Virus record (IMG/VR): IMGVR_UViG_3300023119_000011
Coordinates: 1-64,000 of that record
From: a virus
Reading direction: 5' to 3' (one strand)
DNA: 64,000 nucleotides
Positions 16,352 through 24,519 of this stretch are shown one piece after another. The notes beneath the pieces were generated by a model, which ran no database searches, was not told where the DNA came from, and was given only the letters and a program-made list of their open reading frames with translations. The position numbers were made by a program, and so were the translations under genes. Every line of letters begins with the position of its first letter. Position 1 is the stretch's first letter.

Positions 16352-16918
16352 ATGAATATTTTTATCTTACATGACAATCCAATCAAAGCTGCTCAACTTC
16401 AATGTGATAAGCATGTCGTAAAAATGATTGTTGAATCTGCTCAAATGTTATCCACTGCTCATCGTATGCTCGATGGCTATATGGAAAAACGTCCATCTAA
16501 ATCTGGTAAGCGTATGGTTAACTATTGGGTTCATCCAAATAAAAATCTAGAAAATACGTTATACAAAGCTGTACATCATGGTCACCCATGTACCAAATGG
16601 ACTATGGAATCTTTACAAAATTATATCTGGCACTATGAACATTTCTATGCTTTATGTGTCGAATATACCTACCGTTATGGTAAAACCCATAGCACAGAAA
16701 CTTTACTCGGTGAAGTGCTATCTATCCCTCCAAAGAATATAGATAATAAAGGTTTAACTAAATTTGCTCTTGCAATGAAAAATGAACCACAATGTATTCA
16801 TGAGGCTGATCCAGTACGATCTTATCATGAATACTATCATACTAAACAAGACCGCATGCCAATGATTTGGACCAAGCGGCCAACTCCGGAGTGGTGGAAT
16901 GCCAACGTATACTGTTAA
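16352..16918 (+). CDS. Conserved phage protein, His-rich, function unknown
   Basis: The 188-residue protein starts MNIFILHDNPIKAAQLQCDK and has a conserved HVVKMIVESAQMLSTAHRM helix, several His residues (VHHGHPC, IWHYEHF, YHEYYH) and a C-terminal WTKRPTPEWW. I recall this family as widespread in T4-like phages, sometimes labelled as a pyrimidine-dimer glycosylase, but I see no convincing DenV motif. The many conserved His/Cys suggest metal binding. It is driven by the promoter at 16296. Confidence 0.6.
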   Translation: MNIFILHDNPIKAAQLQCDKHVVKMIVESAQMLSTAHRMLDGYMEKRPSKSGKRMVNYWVHPNKNLENTLYKAVHHGHPCTKWTMESLQNYIWHYEHFYALCVEYTYRYGKTHSTETLLGEVLSIPPKNIDNKGLTKFALAMKNEPQCIHEADPVRSYHEYYHTKQDRMPMIWTKRPTPEWWNANVYC

Positions 16919-17135
16919 AAAAGCTGATTCAGATAGTGATCATACATGGGAAGTCTTTTGCTCACATAAAGAATTAGTAGATATGTGTGATGAATATGGG
17001 TTACAACAAGTATTATCTGCACCAAAAATTGTAAGTGGGGTTGGTAGTGTACTTAGTAAAACCGATAATGGTTGGAAAGATCATTTAAAAAATATTAAGC
17101 AAAATTCTGGAAAAGGCAATACTATTAAAGTATGA
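16899..17135 (+). CDS. Small conserved protein with FmdB-like N-terminus
   Basis: A 78-residue protein starting MPTYTVKKADS, similar in layout to FmdB-type regulators (MPxYxF...), but the Cys zinc knuckle is missing. The C-terminal GWKDHLKNIKQNSG is typical of the phage version. It overlaps its neighbours by 20 and 4 bases. Function is unknown. Confidence 0.6.
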   Translation: MPTYTVKKADSDSDHTWEVFCSHKELVDMCDEYGLQQVLSAPKIVSGVGSVLSKTDNGWKDHLKNIKQNSGKGNTIKV

Positions 17136-17830
17136 CTAAAAAAAATAATTCAATGGTTGTAAGGGCGGATGATCTATATACATATGAGCCCTTAACTCCT
17201 AATCAAAAGAAAGCCTTTGATGCTTGGGATGAAGGAGATAATTTAGTTTTATCAGGATCAGCCGGAACTGGTAAAACGTTTATGGCAATGTATTTAGGAA
17301 TGGAGAGTGTTCTTGATAGACAAGAATCACAAAACAAATTAATAATAATTAGATCTATGGTTCCTACTAGGGAAATTGGTTTCTTACCTGGATCTAAAGA
17401 AGAAAAAGAAGCCGCATATATTTCTCCATATCGATTAATTTGCGATGAGCTTTTTAATGAGAAGAATGCTTATGGTAAATTAACCAGCTATAAACAATTG
17501 GAGTTTCATTCAACTTCTCATATAAGGGGCATCACAATTGATGATGCTGTGGTGATTATAGATGAAATGCAAAATCTTACATTTCATGAACTCGATTCTG
17601 TCATCACACGAATCGGAAGGAACTGTAGAGTCATATTTTCTGGAGACTATCTTCAAACCGATTTTAAACGAGATGATGATAGAAGCGGGTTGTTTAAATT
17701 CATGGCCATTGTTGAGCGTTTAAAAGATTTTACAATGGTAGATTTCAATTGGGAAGATATTGTCAGATCTGATTTTGTAAGAGATTATATTATGACAAAA
17801 GAAATGCTTGGAATATCAAACGATGGTTGA
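17132..17830 (+). CDS. phoH: PhoH-like P-loop ATPase
   Basis: A 232-residue protein of the PhoH family, cytosolic ATPases very common in marine phages and related to the ATPase part of RNA helicases. Walker A GSAGTGKT is at residues 42-49 and the Walker B strand VVIIDEMQN near 138-146. Other family features include IIRSMVPTREIGFLPGS and FSGDYLQTD. The RNA-related function is inferred from PhoH/YbeZ relatives. The stop overlaps the next gene. Confidence 0.88.
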   Translation: MTKKNNSMVVRADDLYTYEPLTPNQKKAFDAWDEGDNLVLSGSAGTGKTFMAMYLGMESVLDRQESQNKLIIIRSMVPTREIGFLPGSKEEKEAAYISPYRLICDELFNEKNAYGKLTSYKQLEFHSTSHIRGITIDDAVVIIDEMQNLTFHELDSVITRIGRNCRVIFSGDYLQTDFKRDDDRSGLFKFMAIVERLKDFTMVDFNWEDIVRSDFVRDYIMTKEMLGISNDG

Positions 17831-18416
17831 AGTTAGAGCAAAAGCAGAATTTCCTGGATTTAAAATGGAAATTAAAACTCATGAATTTTATTTGCGTGAA
17901 GATTTAATTGATGATATTAGAAATTATGTTATAGGTGTTAATTGGGATGAATGGGATAGCTATAATTTATTTGATAATCCAGAAAATTGTATTAAAAAAT
18001 TAGCTGAAGTTTTACATAATGAAGTTTCTCAATTTAATCATTACGCAGAAAAAAGATACGATCTTTGGATTAATGGTTGGATAAATATTTTACATAAAAA
18101 TGATAGTATAAAACCTCATTGGCATAGTGCTGAAAAACAATCTTACTATTCATGTAATATTTGCCTTGATAATTATGAAAGCAAAACTATTTTTTATCCT
18201 CCCTGGGGAGATCGTAATGGCCATATTATAGAACAAAAAAATACAAAAGGCGCAGGAATGTTTTTCCCTCCATGGCTATGGCATGAAGTTCCACCGATTA
18301 GTGATCCAATTAGATATACCATAGGATTAGACATCCATACTGATAAGTGTATGGAAAATCATGATAAAAATGCTCCAATAGCTAGAAGTAGAAGGCTACA
18401 TGAAGTATATTCATAA
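17823..18416 (+). CDS. 2OG-Fe(II) oxygenase-like protein
   Basis: ATG 17823 is preferred over an in-frame TTG at 17808. The 197-residue product has HWH at 99-101, a jelly-roll-like segment, WLWHEVPP with His154 and RYTIGLD with Arg164. This fits the HxD/H...H...R iron and 2-oxoglutarate ligands of the oxygenase superfamily, with His replacing the usual Asp. Substrates in phages are generally unknown; protein, sugar or nucleic-acid hydroxylation are all possible. It opens the accessory region. Confidence 0.65.
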   Translation: MVEVRAKAEFPGFKMEIKTHEFYLREDLIDDIRNYVIGVNWDEWDSYNLFDNPENCIKKLAEVLHNEVSQFNHYAEKRYDLWINGWINILHKNDSIKPHWHSAEKQSYYSCNICLDNYESKTIFYPPWGDRNGHIIEQKNTKGAGMFFPPWLWHEVPPISDPIRYTIGLDIHTDKCMENHDKNAPIARSRRLHEVYS

Positions 18417-19233
18417 TTGGCAAGAAATTATAGATTTAAATGAAACTAATTTACCATTAACAATTGGTGGCTATCCAAGAAGTGGTACAACTTTTTCTTA
18501 TAGATCTTTATATAATTTTTTTAAAGATAAGATGTTTCTGGAACAATATTTTAATACGGAATACCAATATAGACAAAGTACTAAAGAATTGTTTATTGAT
18601 ATTGCTGCTACAAAAGCTAAAAAAAGTGGTTTAACTGGTATAGAATCAATGAAACATAATAAGCCAATTAGTTCTTTGAAAAAATATAGATATTATCATT
18701 ATTTAGAAAATTATGAAAACTGGGATAAAGCATTTATTAAATCAATAACATTTGATTTGCATGATTTATTAGTAGAAGATCCAAAAGCTTATTATAATTT
18801 TTTGAAAAGTCATTGGTGGTTATATACAATTAGAAAAGATTGGTTTAACATGATCTTAAGTAATTTATATGGAGAGCATTTTAAGAAATTTCATTATTAT
18901 GATGATGAACCATTAAAAACAGATCCGTTTGAACAAAACATAGACGATTTAAAATTTTATAAAAAACAATTTACAAATTTAATGCATATCATGAAAAATT
19001 CTAAAGGTTACTTAATGTATACAGAAGATATTTCTCATCTAAATATTGAGCATCCATTAGTTCGTTTACCAAGGTATGATGAAAATAAATCTGAATTATT
19101 TAAATCTGTATTTTTAAATTATGATGAATTATATGATTCAGCTTATAAAATGGCAAAAGAAGTAGAAAGTGAAACTAATGAATTTTTTAAATTTACTAAA
19201 AAAGAAGTGATAGTTAATGGAATTTATACATGA
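18400..19233 (+). CDS. Sulfotransferase-like P-loop protein
   Basis: GGYPRSGTTFSYRSLYNFF (P-loop GYPRSGTT at residues 24-31) is the 5'-phosphosulfate-binding loop typical of PAPS-dependent sulfotransferases. The rest of the 277-residue protein is helical and aromatic-rich. If active it would move sulfate from PAPS to a sugar or protein hydroxyl. It sits beside glycosyltransferases and methyltransferases, suggesting glycan decoration. It is very AT-rich. No clear PAPS 3'-phosphate motif was located. Confidence 0.65.
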   Translation: MKYIHNWQEIIDLNETNLPLTIGGYPRSGTTFSYRSLYNFFKDKMFLEQYFNTEYQYRQSTKELFIDIAATKAKKSGLTGIESMKHNKPISSLKKYRYYHYLENYENWDKAFIKSITFDLHDLLVEDPKAYYNFLKSHWWLYTIRKDWFNMILSNLYGEHFKKFHYYDDEPLKTDPFEQNIDDLKFYKKQFTNLMHIMKNSKGYLMYTEDISHLNIEHPLVRLPRYDENKSELFKSVFLNYDELYDSAYKMAKEVESETNEFFKFTKKEVIVNGIYT

Positions 19234-19882
19234 AAAAGTTGATCTTGGATATGATGACTTGGACGCTGAAACATTACCTAGTGGTAGAGTCTATCACACT
19301 CCTGACGGTGATTACCCTAGCGTCACTACGGTTCTCTCTATCTTAAGTGAAGAAGCCATTGCTAAATGGCGTAAACGAGTTGGAGAAGAAGAGGCAAACC
19401 GTGTTGGAGGTAGGGCTGCAGCTCGTGGTACTCAGGTTCATGCAATAATAGAAAGGTATCTTAAAAATGAAGACACAACAGATTATCTCCCACATATTAG
19501 ACAAAGCCTTGAAAACGTCAGGCCAATTCTTGATAGATCTATCGGAAAAATCTTTCACCTCGAAGCTCCTCTTTATAGTCGGCATCTTGGTCTTGCTGGT
19601 CGCGTTGATTGTGTAGCTGAATTTGATGGTGTTCCATCAATCGTTGATTTTAAGACTAGTAAACGAGTAAAGAAAAAAGAAAGCATTTCAAACTATTTTT
19701 GCCAAATGGCTGCTTATGCTATTATGTGGGAAGAAAGAACTGGAATGCCAATTGTCAATACCATAATTGTTATGGACGTTGACGATAATGAACCTCTTGT
19801 ATTTAAAGAACACCGTGATAATTGGACAAATATGCTAACAGATACAATTAAAGAGTATAGAAGACGTAAATTATTTCACTAA
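19217..19882 (+). CDS. RecB/Cas4-type PD-(D/E)XK exonuclease
   Basis: The 221-residue nuclease has all the motifs of the PDDEXK_1 family: RGTQVHAIIER with His75, GRVDCVAE with Asp131, and SIVDFKTSKR with Asp144 and Lys146, followed by a QMAAYAIMWEE helix (the QxxxY motif). It probably processes DNA ends in recombination or host DNA degradation. GC content is higher than in the flanking genes. It overlaps the sulfotransferase-like gene by 17 bases. Confidence 0.83.
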   Translation: MEFIHEKVDLGYDDLDAETLPSGRVYHTPDGDYPSVTTVLSILSEEAIAKWRKRVGEEEANRVGGRAAARGTQVHAIIERYLKNEDTTDYLPHIRQSLENVRPILDRSIGKIFHLEAPLYSRHLGLAGRVDCVAEFDGVPSIVDFKTSKRVKKKESISNYFCQMAAYAIMWEERTGMPIVNTIIVMDVDDNEPLVFKEHRDNWTNMLTDTIKEYRRRKLFH

Positions 19883-19897
19883 AAGTGAAAAAAGTCC

Positions 19898-19926
19898 TTT
19901 ACATTTCCTCAAAACTGTGGTAGAAT
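19898..19926 (+). promoter_or_regulatory. Early-type promoter, CTGTGG family
   Basis: TTTACA (19898-19903), 17-nt spacer CTCAAAACTGTGG at its end, TAGAAT (19921-19926). A 7-bp hairpin (TTTCACT/AGTGAAA, 19874-19890) just upstream overlaps the previous stop but lacks a T tract. Confidence 0.8.
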
Positions 19927-19954
19927 TAAACATGATTAAAAAAGAGGAAAAAAT

Positions 19955-20479
19955 ATGAATACAATTTATTTAGATATGGACGGGGTAATTGCTGATTTTT
20001 TCGGTGGCCTTGAAAAATTCTATGGTGTAGACCATTGGAAAATGCTTAAAGATGAATCAATCTTAGGATTAAAAGGTACTGATTTTTTCAATATTTTAGA
20101 ACCATTTGAAACATCAGGATCATTAATAGATTATGTAAGAAATATTCCTGGATGGAATTATGGCATTTGCTCTTCTCCTTTAAGAGATGATCATTATAAT
20201 TCAGGATACTGGAAAAGAGTATGGTTAACTGATAGATCATGGTTACCTCAAATTGATAAATTAATCTTTACAACGAGAAAACATAGATATGCTGTAAATA
20301 GATTAGACGGCAGTCCTAATATTCTCATTGATGATAAGCCTACAAACATTAAGGCTTGGAATGAAGCTGGTGGTATTGGTATTCGCTACCAAGCTAATGA
20401 AGATGATTTAGAAGAATACTTATATGTTAAATTGGAGGAAGCTTTTGAGTCTGTTCGAAATTTTAAATATTCGATATAA
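19955..20479 (+). CDS. HAD-family 5'(3')-deoxyribonucleotidase-like phosphatase
   Basis: The product begins MNTIYLDMDGVIADFFGG with nucleophile Asp7 and Asp9 in the DxDG(V) motif; a conserved SSP motif (ICSSPLR) and NILIDDKPTNIKAW complete the haloacid dehalogenase core. The 174-residue length and cap fit the NT5C deoxyribonucleotidase group found in phages, which removes phosphate from dNMPs. This would tune nucleotide pools alongside NrdJ. It has its own promoter at 19898. Confidence 0.8.
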   Translation: MNTIYLDMDGVIADFFGGLEKFYGVDHWKMLKDESILGLKGTDFFNILEPFETSGSLIDYVRNIPGWNYGICSSPLRDDHYNSGYWKRVWLTDRSWLPQIDKLIFTTRKHRYAVNRLDGSPNILIDDKPTNIKAWNEAGGIGIRYQANEDDLEEYLYVKLEEAFESVRNFKYSI

Positions 20480-20669
20480 CTATGAAGAGGCAGTGAAGAA
20501 GTTTTCATTGCCTTCTTATGATTCTGATATAAATAGTGTTGAATGGTTTTTAGAATTTGGTCATAAATCGAACTCACTTCGTAATGGTTATGGCGATGCT
20601 GTGAAGTACGCACAACTAATTAAGGAGTATGCCGATGGCACCTGCAAAGAAGTTAAGCCCAGACTCTAG
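20445..20669 (+). CDS. Small conserved phage protein, TTG start
   Basis: I place the start at TTG 20445, with GGAGG at 20435-20439 five bases upstream. An in-frame ATG at 20424 would leave this RBS inside the coding region. The 74-residue protein (MSLFEILNIRYNYEEAVKKF, then VEWFLEFGHKSNSLRNGY) is a type I recall in other marine phages, with no known function. It overlaps both neighbours by about 35 bases. Confidence 0.65.
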   Translation: MSLFEILNIRYNYEEAVKKFSLPSYDSDINSVEWFLEFGHKSNSLRNGYGDAVKYAQLIKEYADGTCKEVKPRL

Positions 20670-21018
20670 ATGGGCCCATTTAGATAGAGATGGTGATGGT
20701 GTAATTACCGATGAAGAAATTGCTATGGAAGAGCGCATGATTGAATTAGAAGATCTACGATCCGATATGGAAAATGAAGATAAAAAACAAGATGCTCAAA
20801 GAAACATGGCATGGTTTGCTTTATTTGGAATGTTATTATATCCATTTTCAGTAGTATTAGCAATATGGCTAGGATTAGAACAAGCTGGTAAAATTCTTGG
20901 AGATATGGCAGCAGTATATTTTGTTTCTGTTGCAGCCATTGTTGCAGCATTCTATGGAAAAGAAGCCATTGCACAGAAAAACAAACCGGCACCTAAGAAA
21001 CCTATAGATAATAGGTAA
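20635..21018 (+). CDS. EF-hand membrane protein
   Basis: ATG 20635 fits AAGGAG at 20622-20627; ATG 20629 is too close. Residues about 16-28 (DRDGDGVITDEEI) form a canonical EF-hand calcium loop. A charged helix and two transmembrane segments follow (AWFALFGMLLYPFSVVLAIWLGL and YFVSVAAIVAAFYG). Calcium-dependent membrane behaviour is suggested; a holin-like role is possible from the topology and small size, but it is far from the spanins. Confidence 0.7.
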   Translation: MAPAKKLSPDSRWAHLDRDGDGVITDEEIAMEERMIELEDLRSDMENEDKKQDAQRNMAWFALFGMLLYPFSVVLAIWLGLEQAGKILGDMAAVYFVSVAAIVAAFYGKEAIAQKNKPAPKKPIDNR

Positions 21019-21036
21019 ACAATAAAAGGTTTTGTT

Positions 21037-21825
21037 ATGAAACGTTTGATATATCAAGTGTACGTTGGATCTCGTTCTAAATTATATGATCACTGCACCG
21101 CTTCAGTTGCAGATTATTGTAATTATTACAGTATAGATCATAAGATCCAACGTACTCCAATTCTCCGAATAAAACCAGATGTTTTCTCAACTAATCGTAG
21201 TAAAGAGTCATATGAAAAACATGGTGGTTATCTCCCAATATTTGAAAAAGAAAATGCATTCCATTATTTTGATGAGTATGACCAAATAGCTATTATTGAT
21301 TCTGATATTTGGTTTAGACCAGGATGCCCAGATGTATTTGATTACCTTGATAGCCAATCTGATTGTGGATTTGTTATGGAAAGACAAATGCCAATTACAG
21401 ATGCATATAAAGCAAAGATAGCCAATTATTCAAGAATGCAATATGGTATGCCATCGATCAATAAATTATTTGATTGGAATGCAAGTGGTGCCGATTTCTA
21501 TAATATGGGAATGATGGTTATGAATAAGAGTTTTGCTAAATACTTAAACGGTGAGACTCCTAGACAATTTTTAGCTCGTCCCAAATTTAAACCTTTCATT
21601 GATGGTATGGGAGCGTGGAAATGGTCTACTGATCAAACTCTTTTGAATGTATGGATTAAAGAAGAAGGTATAAAAGTCAAAAATTTAGACTGGAAATGGA
21701 ATGGACTTTTTACAGGTATACATATGAATAGAATTAAAGAAGCACATTTTGTTCATTTCTTTTTGAAAGATAAATTGCCAAATAGAGGTGAAGATGTTAA
21801 AAAATTAATGGAGTATGTCCAATGA
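21037..21825 (+). CDS. Glycosyltransferase, GT8-like with DxD motif
   Basis: The 262-residue protein has YDQIAIIDSDIWFRPG with the metal-binding DSD at 88-90, a later GADFYNMGMMVMNKS acceptor-side strand, and KWSTDQTLLN. This layout fits GT-A fold enzymes related to GT8 that use a nucleotide sugar and Mn2+. The acceptor is unknown. It starts a run of overlapping glycan-type genes with no separate promoters. Confidence 0.7.
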   Translation: MKRLIYQVYVGSRSKLYDHCTASVADYCNYYSIDHKIQRTPILRIKPDVFSTNRSKESYEKHGGYLPIFEKENAFHYFDEYDQIAIIDSDIWFRPGCPDVFDYLDSQSDCGFVMERQMPITDAYKAKIANYSRMQYGMPSINKLFDWNASGADFYNMGMMVMNKSFAKYLNGETPRQFLARPKFKPFIDGMGAWKWSTDQTLLNVWIKEEGIKVKNLDWKWNGLFTGIHMNRIKEAHFVHFFLKDKLPNRGEDVKKLMEYVQ

Positions 21826-22394
21826 TGAGAGGTATTAATACCAACTCTTTAGAAACCGTAAAAAGAATACCTTCGAACAGCATTGGGGTTGAACTTGGTG
21901 TATGGATAGGTGATAGTTCAGAAAAGTTTTTAATGAAAACTAAAAAACTAACACTTGTAGATTCTTGGAGTGTTGAACCATACAAAGAAAGTAATGAAAC
22001 TTGGGAAAGATATATCAATCGATATAAACAAATGGTTGGCGGAGAAACTGAAGAAGATTTTAAAAATTATTATGATAATATTTACGATACAGTAGTTGAA
22101 AGATTTTCAACTCGAGTAAATGTTAATATTTTAAGAATGTCCACTGATTCTTTTTTTGCACAATTAGAAGAACCAGTGGATTGGTTTTATGTAGATGCAT
22201 CTCATGAAGAAATGGGTGTTTATAAAGATTTAGTTAATTCATATAATCACTTAAAAAAACATAACGGTGGATATATTTTTGGTGATGATTATGGTAATAA
22301 GCCAGGCGTGGTAAAAGGAGTTGATAAGTTTGTAAAAGACTATAAATTATCAATTAAGAAATTTGCGGTAAATCAATATGAGATAAAGATATGA
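21822..22394 (+). CDS. SAM-dependent methyltransferase (class I, Methyltransf_24-like)
   Basis: GVELGVWIGDSSEKFL (motif I, about residues 22-37), LTLVDSWS (motif II), DWFYVDASHEEMGVYKDL (motif IV) and GGYIFGDDYG give a class I Rossmann methyltransferase. The DxSHxxxxVxxDL pattern is typical of the group that acts on sugars or natural products. It overlaps both neighbours by 4 bases, so it is in the glycosylation operon, and it probably methylates a sugar or glycan. Confidence 0.72.
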   Translation: MMRGINTNSLETVKRIPSNSIGVELGVWIGDSSEKFLMKTKKLTLVDSWSVEPYKESNETWERYINRYKQMVGGETEEDFKNYYDNIYDTVVERFSTRVNVNILRMSTDSFFAQLEEPVDWFYVDASHEEMGVYKDLVNSYNHLKKHNGGYIFGDDYGNKPGVVKGVDKFVKDYKLSIKKFAVNQYEIKI

Positions 22395-22945
22395 AGATTC
22401 ATAAATACGAAAATTATGAAGATTATGTTGAAGCTCAAACAGAAGCAAACGTTAGAAAATTACAAGTTGTTTGGGTAAGGCCAGAAACTATACAGTCAAT
22501 TCATAAATTACAACCATTTGCATCTAAAATTTTATGTCATGGTACTAGGAATGCTAGAGAACAAACATTGTTTAAGCAATTATATCCTACTGCTGAAATT
22601 TTAGGAACTGAAATATCTCATACTGCCACTAAATTTCCAATGACAATTCAACATGATTTTCATGAGCATCTTGATGGTAAATGGGACATAGTATATACTA
22701 ATTCATTTGATCATAGTTATGATCCAGAAAAAGCACTTACAACTTGGAAATCTCAAATTGCTCCAGGAGGATCTCTTTATTTAGAGCATGCATTTGGTGA
22801 AGAAGTAAATAGAGCAAGAAGGTCTGATCCTCTTCAAATAGATGCAGATGAATTATTACAATTAATTGATAAATTAGGAATGAAAACCTCTGATAATTTT
22901 ATAACAGTAAAACAAGTAAGTAGAGTTTACAGGATTACATTATGA
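22391..22945 (+). CDS. SAM-dependent methyltransferase-like protein (Methyltransf_11-like)
   Basis: A 184-residue protein with a degenerate motif I (KILCHGTRNAREQTLF), then AEILGTEIS, DIVYTNSFDHSYDPEKAL and IAPGGSLYLEHAFGE, the ordered strands of a small class I methyltransferase. The Gly-rich loop HGTRN departs from GxGxG, which also occurs in FkbM-like phage enzymes. It is tightly overlapped on both sides. The target is unknown but likely the same glycan as its neighbours. Confidence 0.65.
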   Translation: MKIHKYENYEDYVEAQTEANVRKLQVVWVRPETIQSIHKLQPFASKILCHGTRNAREQTLFKQLYPTAEILGTEISHTATKFPMTIQHDFHEHLDGKWDIVYTNSFDHSYDPEKALTTWKSQIAPGGSLYLEHAFGEEVNRARRSDPLQIDADELLQLIDKLGMKTSDNFITVKQVSRVYRITL

Positions 22946-23613
22946 AATCTTATGTGATATATGTAAAAGGACATAAAGCATCGGAAAAGCAAGCTGAAAA
23001 AGCTAGAGCTAGTTGTTATCAATCAGGATTTGATGTTACAATGATTGAAGGCATAACACCTTCAACGCTTGGCCAATATCCTGATTGGCCAGATGCATTA
23101 AATGGCAGGGTAACACATTTTAAACGAGAAAATATGTCTACTTATACTCATAAAAAATCTTGCTTTGCTAATCATTATAGATTATGGAAAGAATGTGTCG
23201 ACATTAATGAACCAATTGCATTTTTAGAACATGATGTTGGTAATATTAGAAAATGGTTGCCTGACACTAAATTAAATGAAGTTCTTATATTAAATGCTGA
23301 ATCTGCTTTTAAACAGCCAGTATTTGATCATGTAAGAAATAAACCTTGGCTTAAATTTGGTGTCAATGAATATAATGAAACCCCTCTTAGATATAAATTT
23401 AATAATCAATGGCATGGTGGATTAATGATTCCTGGAACTGGCGCATATGTAGTAACACCAAAAGGTGCTGCAAAATTATTAGAAGCTTTAGAAGATTATG
23501 GATGGGAACAAAGTGACTTTTTTATTAATTCATTAAATGTAGATATAGATTATATCGTACCTGAATATTTTACATTTAAATCAACAAATCTGAATACATC
23601 GCATGGATATTGA
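22942..23613 (+). CDS. GT25-like glycosyltransferase, copy 1
   Basis: Features of LPS-type GT25 enzymes are seen in this 223-residue protein: SCFANHYRLWKECVDIN, then AFLEHDVG in the position of the LExD metal site, and GTGAYVVTPKGAAKLL, a conserved C-terminal block. This is the first of three related proteins here (also 23603 and 24519), which share the S(H)YxLWKxC...EHD...Y(x)I(S/K)PxGA pattern. Confidence 0.72.
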   Translation: MKSYVIYVKGHKASEKQAEKARASCYQSGFDVTMIEGITPSTLGQYPDWPDALNGRVTHFKRENMSTYTHKKSCFANHYRLWKECVDINEPIAFLEHDVGNIRKWLPDTKLNEVLILNAESAFKQPVFDHVRNKPWLKFGVNEYNETPLRYKFNNQWHGGLMIPGTGAYVVTPKGAAKLLEALEDYGWEQSDFFINSLNVDIDYIVPEYFTFKSTNLNTSHGY

Positions 23614-24304
23614 AGCTCATATTATAACACTTTCTAATAATGAAATTTCTCAAAAGGGATCTAAAGCATGTATTGAATCTTCAAAAGCAGTAGGTAATGA
23701 TTTTGAAGTGAATATGTTTGAAGCTACTCACATGGATAATGTGGGTGTATATATGATTGAACATGATCTTGAATGGAATTATCCGTGGGAAGGATCTGTA
23801 ATAGACTTTGCAACTGGCTTAACTAAATCAGCTTATCGTACAACACATCCAAGTGCACGAGTTGCTTGTTCCATAAGCCACTATAGGTTATGGAAGGCGT
23901 GTGCACACGGTGCAGCTGCTTATTTGGTGTTAGAACATGATGCTATTTTTACCGCTAAACTTGATACAAATATTATCGAAAATGACCGTTTTGAGATCAT
24001 TGGTATCAATAATCCACTGTACGCGACTAGGAAATCAAGGGATTATGCTTATGCTATAAACAGCGCCAAAAACCATGACATCTTACCAGTCCCTACGGTT
24101 GATAAACACGATGTTCCTCAAGGGTTGGCTGGAAACTCGGCATATATAATTAAACCAAGTGGAGCACAACAGATGCTTAACCTTGTAAAACAATATGGAC
24201 TTTGGCCAAATGATGCATTAATGTGTAAACAACTAGTAAAAGGATTGGGTGTAACTCGTAAATACTATACAAGAGTTCAAGGGTTACCATCAACTACTAC
24301 ATGA
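23603..24304 (+). CDS. GT25-like glycosyltransferase, copy 2
   Basis: The 233-residue paralogue keeps CSISHYRLWKACAHG, YLVLEHDAIF and NSAYIIKPSGAQQML in the same order as the neighbouring copies. Sequence outside these blocks has diverged widely, and GC content is higher than in copy 1, which suggests separate ancestry rather than recent duplication. It overlaps copy 1 by 11 bases. Confidence 0.72.
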   Translation: MDIEAHIITLSNNEISQKGSKACIESSKAVGNDFEVNMFEATHMDNVGVYMIEHDLEWNYPWEGSVIDFATGLTKSAYRTTHPSARVACSISHYRLWKACAHGAAAYLVLEHDAIFTAKLDTNIIENDRFEIIGINNPLYATRKSRDYAYAINSAKNHDILPVPTVDKHDVPQGLAGNSAYIIKPSGAQQMLNLVKQYGLWPNDALMCKQLVKGLGVTRKYYTRVQGLPSTTT

Positions 24305-24519
24305 AACCAAACACTAAATTTGAATTATCAATTAGGGATATTGAAATCATAGAAGTTGCTTTAAGAGCAAAAGCTGGCCGTAGAGGTATTGCTATTGCTA
24401 CTGGTTCATCCTCAAAAGAATTTAAAAAAGAAATGCATGAAATCCAAGATTTACTTGGTAGAATTCATAATCAAAAGCATTGGTTTCGTCCCAAAGATAA
24501 AACATATGTAGGTGGATAA
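24301..24519 (+). CDS. Small conserved phage protein
   Basis: A 72-residue helical protein (FELSIRDIEIIEVALRAKAG, EIQDLLGRIHNQKHWFRPK) inserted between two GT25-like genes with 1-4 base overlaps. The HNQKxWxRPK ending resembles small conserved proteins in other marine phages, as I recall. It has no glycan-enzyme feature and its role is unknown. Confidence 0.6.
   Translation: MKPNTKFELSIRDIEIIEVALRAKAGRRGIAIATGSSSKEFKKEMHEIQDLLGRIHNQKHWFRPKDKTYVGG

Noticed and set aside
19874-19890. Hairpin TTTCACT/AGTGAAA as terminator
   Set aside because: No following T-run, AT-rich stem and overlap with the stop codon; too weak to support.
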